Below, one piece after another: positions 5,655 through 6,043 of a DNA stretch of 6,043 nt. The stretch comes from Tardiphaga sp. (GTDB lineage: Bacteria; Pseudomonadota; Alphaproteobacteria; Rhizobiales; Xanthobacteraceae), in the NCBI GenBank assembly GCA_028290325.1, contig JAQGJY010000403.1, positions 1 through 6,043 of the forward strand. The letters run 5' to 3'. How positions within the stretch are numbered: position 1 is the first letter of the stretch; each line of letters starts with the position of its first letter. Made by a program: the position numbers and the translations under genes. Below the pieces are notes generated by a model. The model ran no database searches and was not told the DNA's origin. It worked only from the letters and a program-made list of their open reading frames with translations.

Positions 5655-6043
5655 TTAACGCTGTTTTACCCGGCGAAGCGCGATCTCGATCTGCTGATGC
5701 AGGAAGTCGGCGAAGCCGATGCCCTGCGCCGCAAGCGCCTTGGGATAAAGAGAGGCCTGAGTGAGCCCCGGGAGCGTGTTGGTCTCGAGATAGACTGGCC
5801 CGTGATCCGCGACGATAAAATCCGACCGCGAATAGCCCCGGCATGACAGCGCTCGATGCGCGCGGATCGCCTGGTCCTGGATCCGGGCGGTCAGTTCAGG
5901 CGCGAACCGGCCGGGGCAGATTTCCTGCGTCGCTTTGGCGAGATTTTTGGCGTTGTAATCGAACGCGCCGTCCGCAGGCTCGATCTCGACCGGCGGCAGC
6001 GCAAGCTGCGAGCGGTCCGGCTGCTCCAGCTCGCCGCAGGTGC
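5655..6043 (-). CDS. ddl: D-alanine--D-alanine ligase, C-terminal part (cut by window edge)
   Basis: Ddl is an ATP-grasp enzyme that joins two D-alanines in the cytoplasm for the peptidoglycan stem peptide. Only the last 128 residues are in the window, so the start is not seen. Visible are the omega-loop segment FDYNAKNLAKATQEICP (27-43 of the fragment), SRSDF with D74, and LETNTLPGLTQASLYP with E86 and N88. By alignment D74, E86 and N88 correspond to E. coli DdlB Mg ligands D257, E270 and N272. S97-L98 correspond to S281-L282 beside the second D-Ala, and K32 to the ATP-binding K215. The residue matching Tyr216 is Asn (N33). The protein ends in ALRRVKQR before a TAA at 5657-5655. The C-terminus differs from the EVNTQPGMTPTSLVP type I associate with rhizobial ddlB, so I leave the paralogue letter off. 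Confidence 0.9.
   Translation of the reverse strand, partial: TCGELEQPDRSQLALPPVEIEPADGAFDYNAKNLAKATQEICPGRFAPELTARIQDQAIRAHRALSCRGYSRSDFIVADHGPVYLETNTLPGLTQASLYPKALAAQGIGFADFLHQQIEIALRRVKQR

Noticed and set aside
5497..5844. A minus-strand frame running from ddl into the ddl-ftsQ spacer
   Set aside because: It is out of frame with the clear Ddl C-terminus (LETNTLPGLT...), and its sequence resembles nothing known.

Overview
The window is a GC-rich piece of an alphaproteobacterial chromosome. It carries the distal end of the division and cell wall (dcw) cluster, entirely on the minus strand. In transcription order the genes are a partial D-alanine--D-alanine ligase (ddl, cut by the right edge), ftsQ, ftsA, ftsZ and lpxC. 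This gene order, the roughly 240-residue Pro/Ala/Arg-rich FtsZ linker and the style of LpxC and FtsA point to Hyphomicrobiales, most likely the Bradyrhizobium/Rhodopseudomonas/Nitrobacter/Afipia group. The genus cannot be fixed from the sequence alone.

Layout, right to left in the direction of transcription. The ddl C-terminal 128 residues end at 5655. A spacer of about 200 bp follows; it holds a nested set of inverted repeats (5571-5653) and a CtrA-like TTTACC-N5-TTTACC motif (5515-5531). ftsQ (5454-4447) and ftsA (4450-3128) overlap by four bases (ATGA) and are probably translationally coupled. A 90-bp spacer with a 12-bp palindrome and a small hairpin leads to ftsZ (3037-1298). A Rho-independent terminator (1270-1239) closes the ftsQ-ftsA-ftsZ unit. 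A 330-bp non-coding spacer then supplies a plausible separate promoter and a perfect 8-bp inverted repeat just before lpxC (967-8).

The genes act together on growth and division of the Gram-negative envelope. Ddl makes the D-Ala-D-Ala dipeptide for peptidoglycan. FtsZ polymerises into the cytokinetic ring, FtsA tethers it to the membrane, and FtsQ links the ring to the periplasmic septal synthesis machinery. LpxC carries out the committed step of lipid A synthesis.

No new multi-gene system is present; the coding content is conserved core machinery. The points worth a second look are the possible folded leader and CtrA-like site before ftsQ, a ddl that looks unlike the ligase I would expect at this position, the palindrome in the lpxC leader, and conserved-looking islands in the FtsZ linker. 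Every long plus-strand reading frame is explained as a GC-rich antisense shadow.
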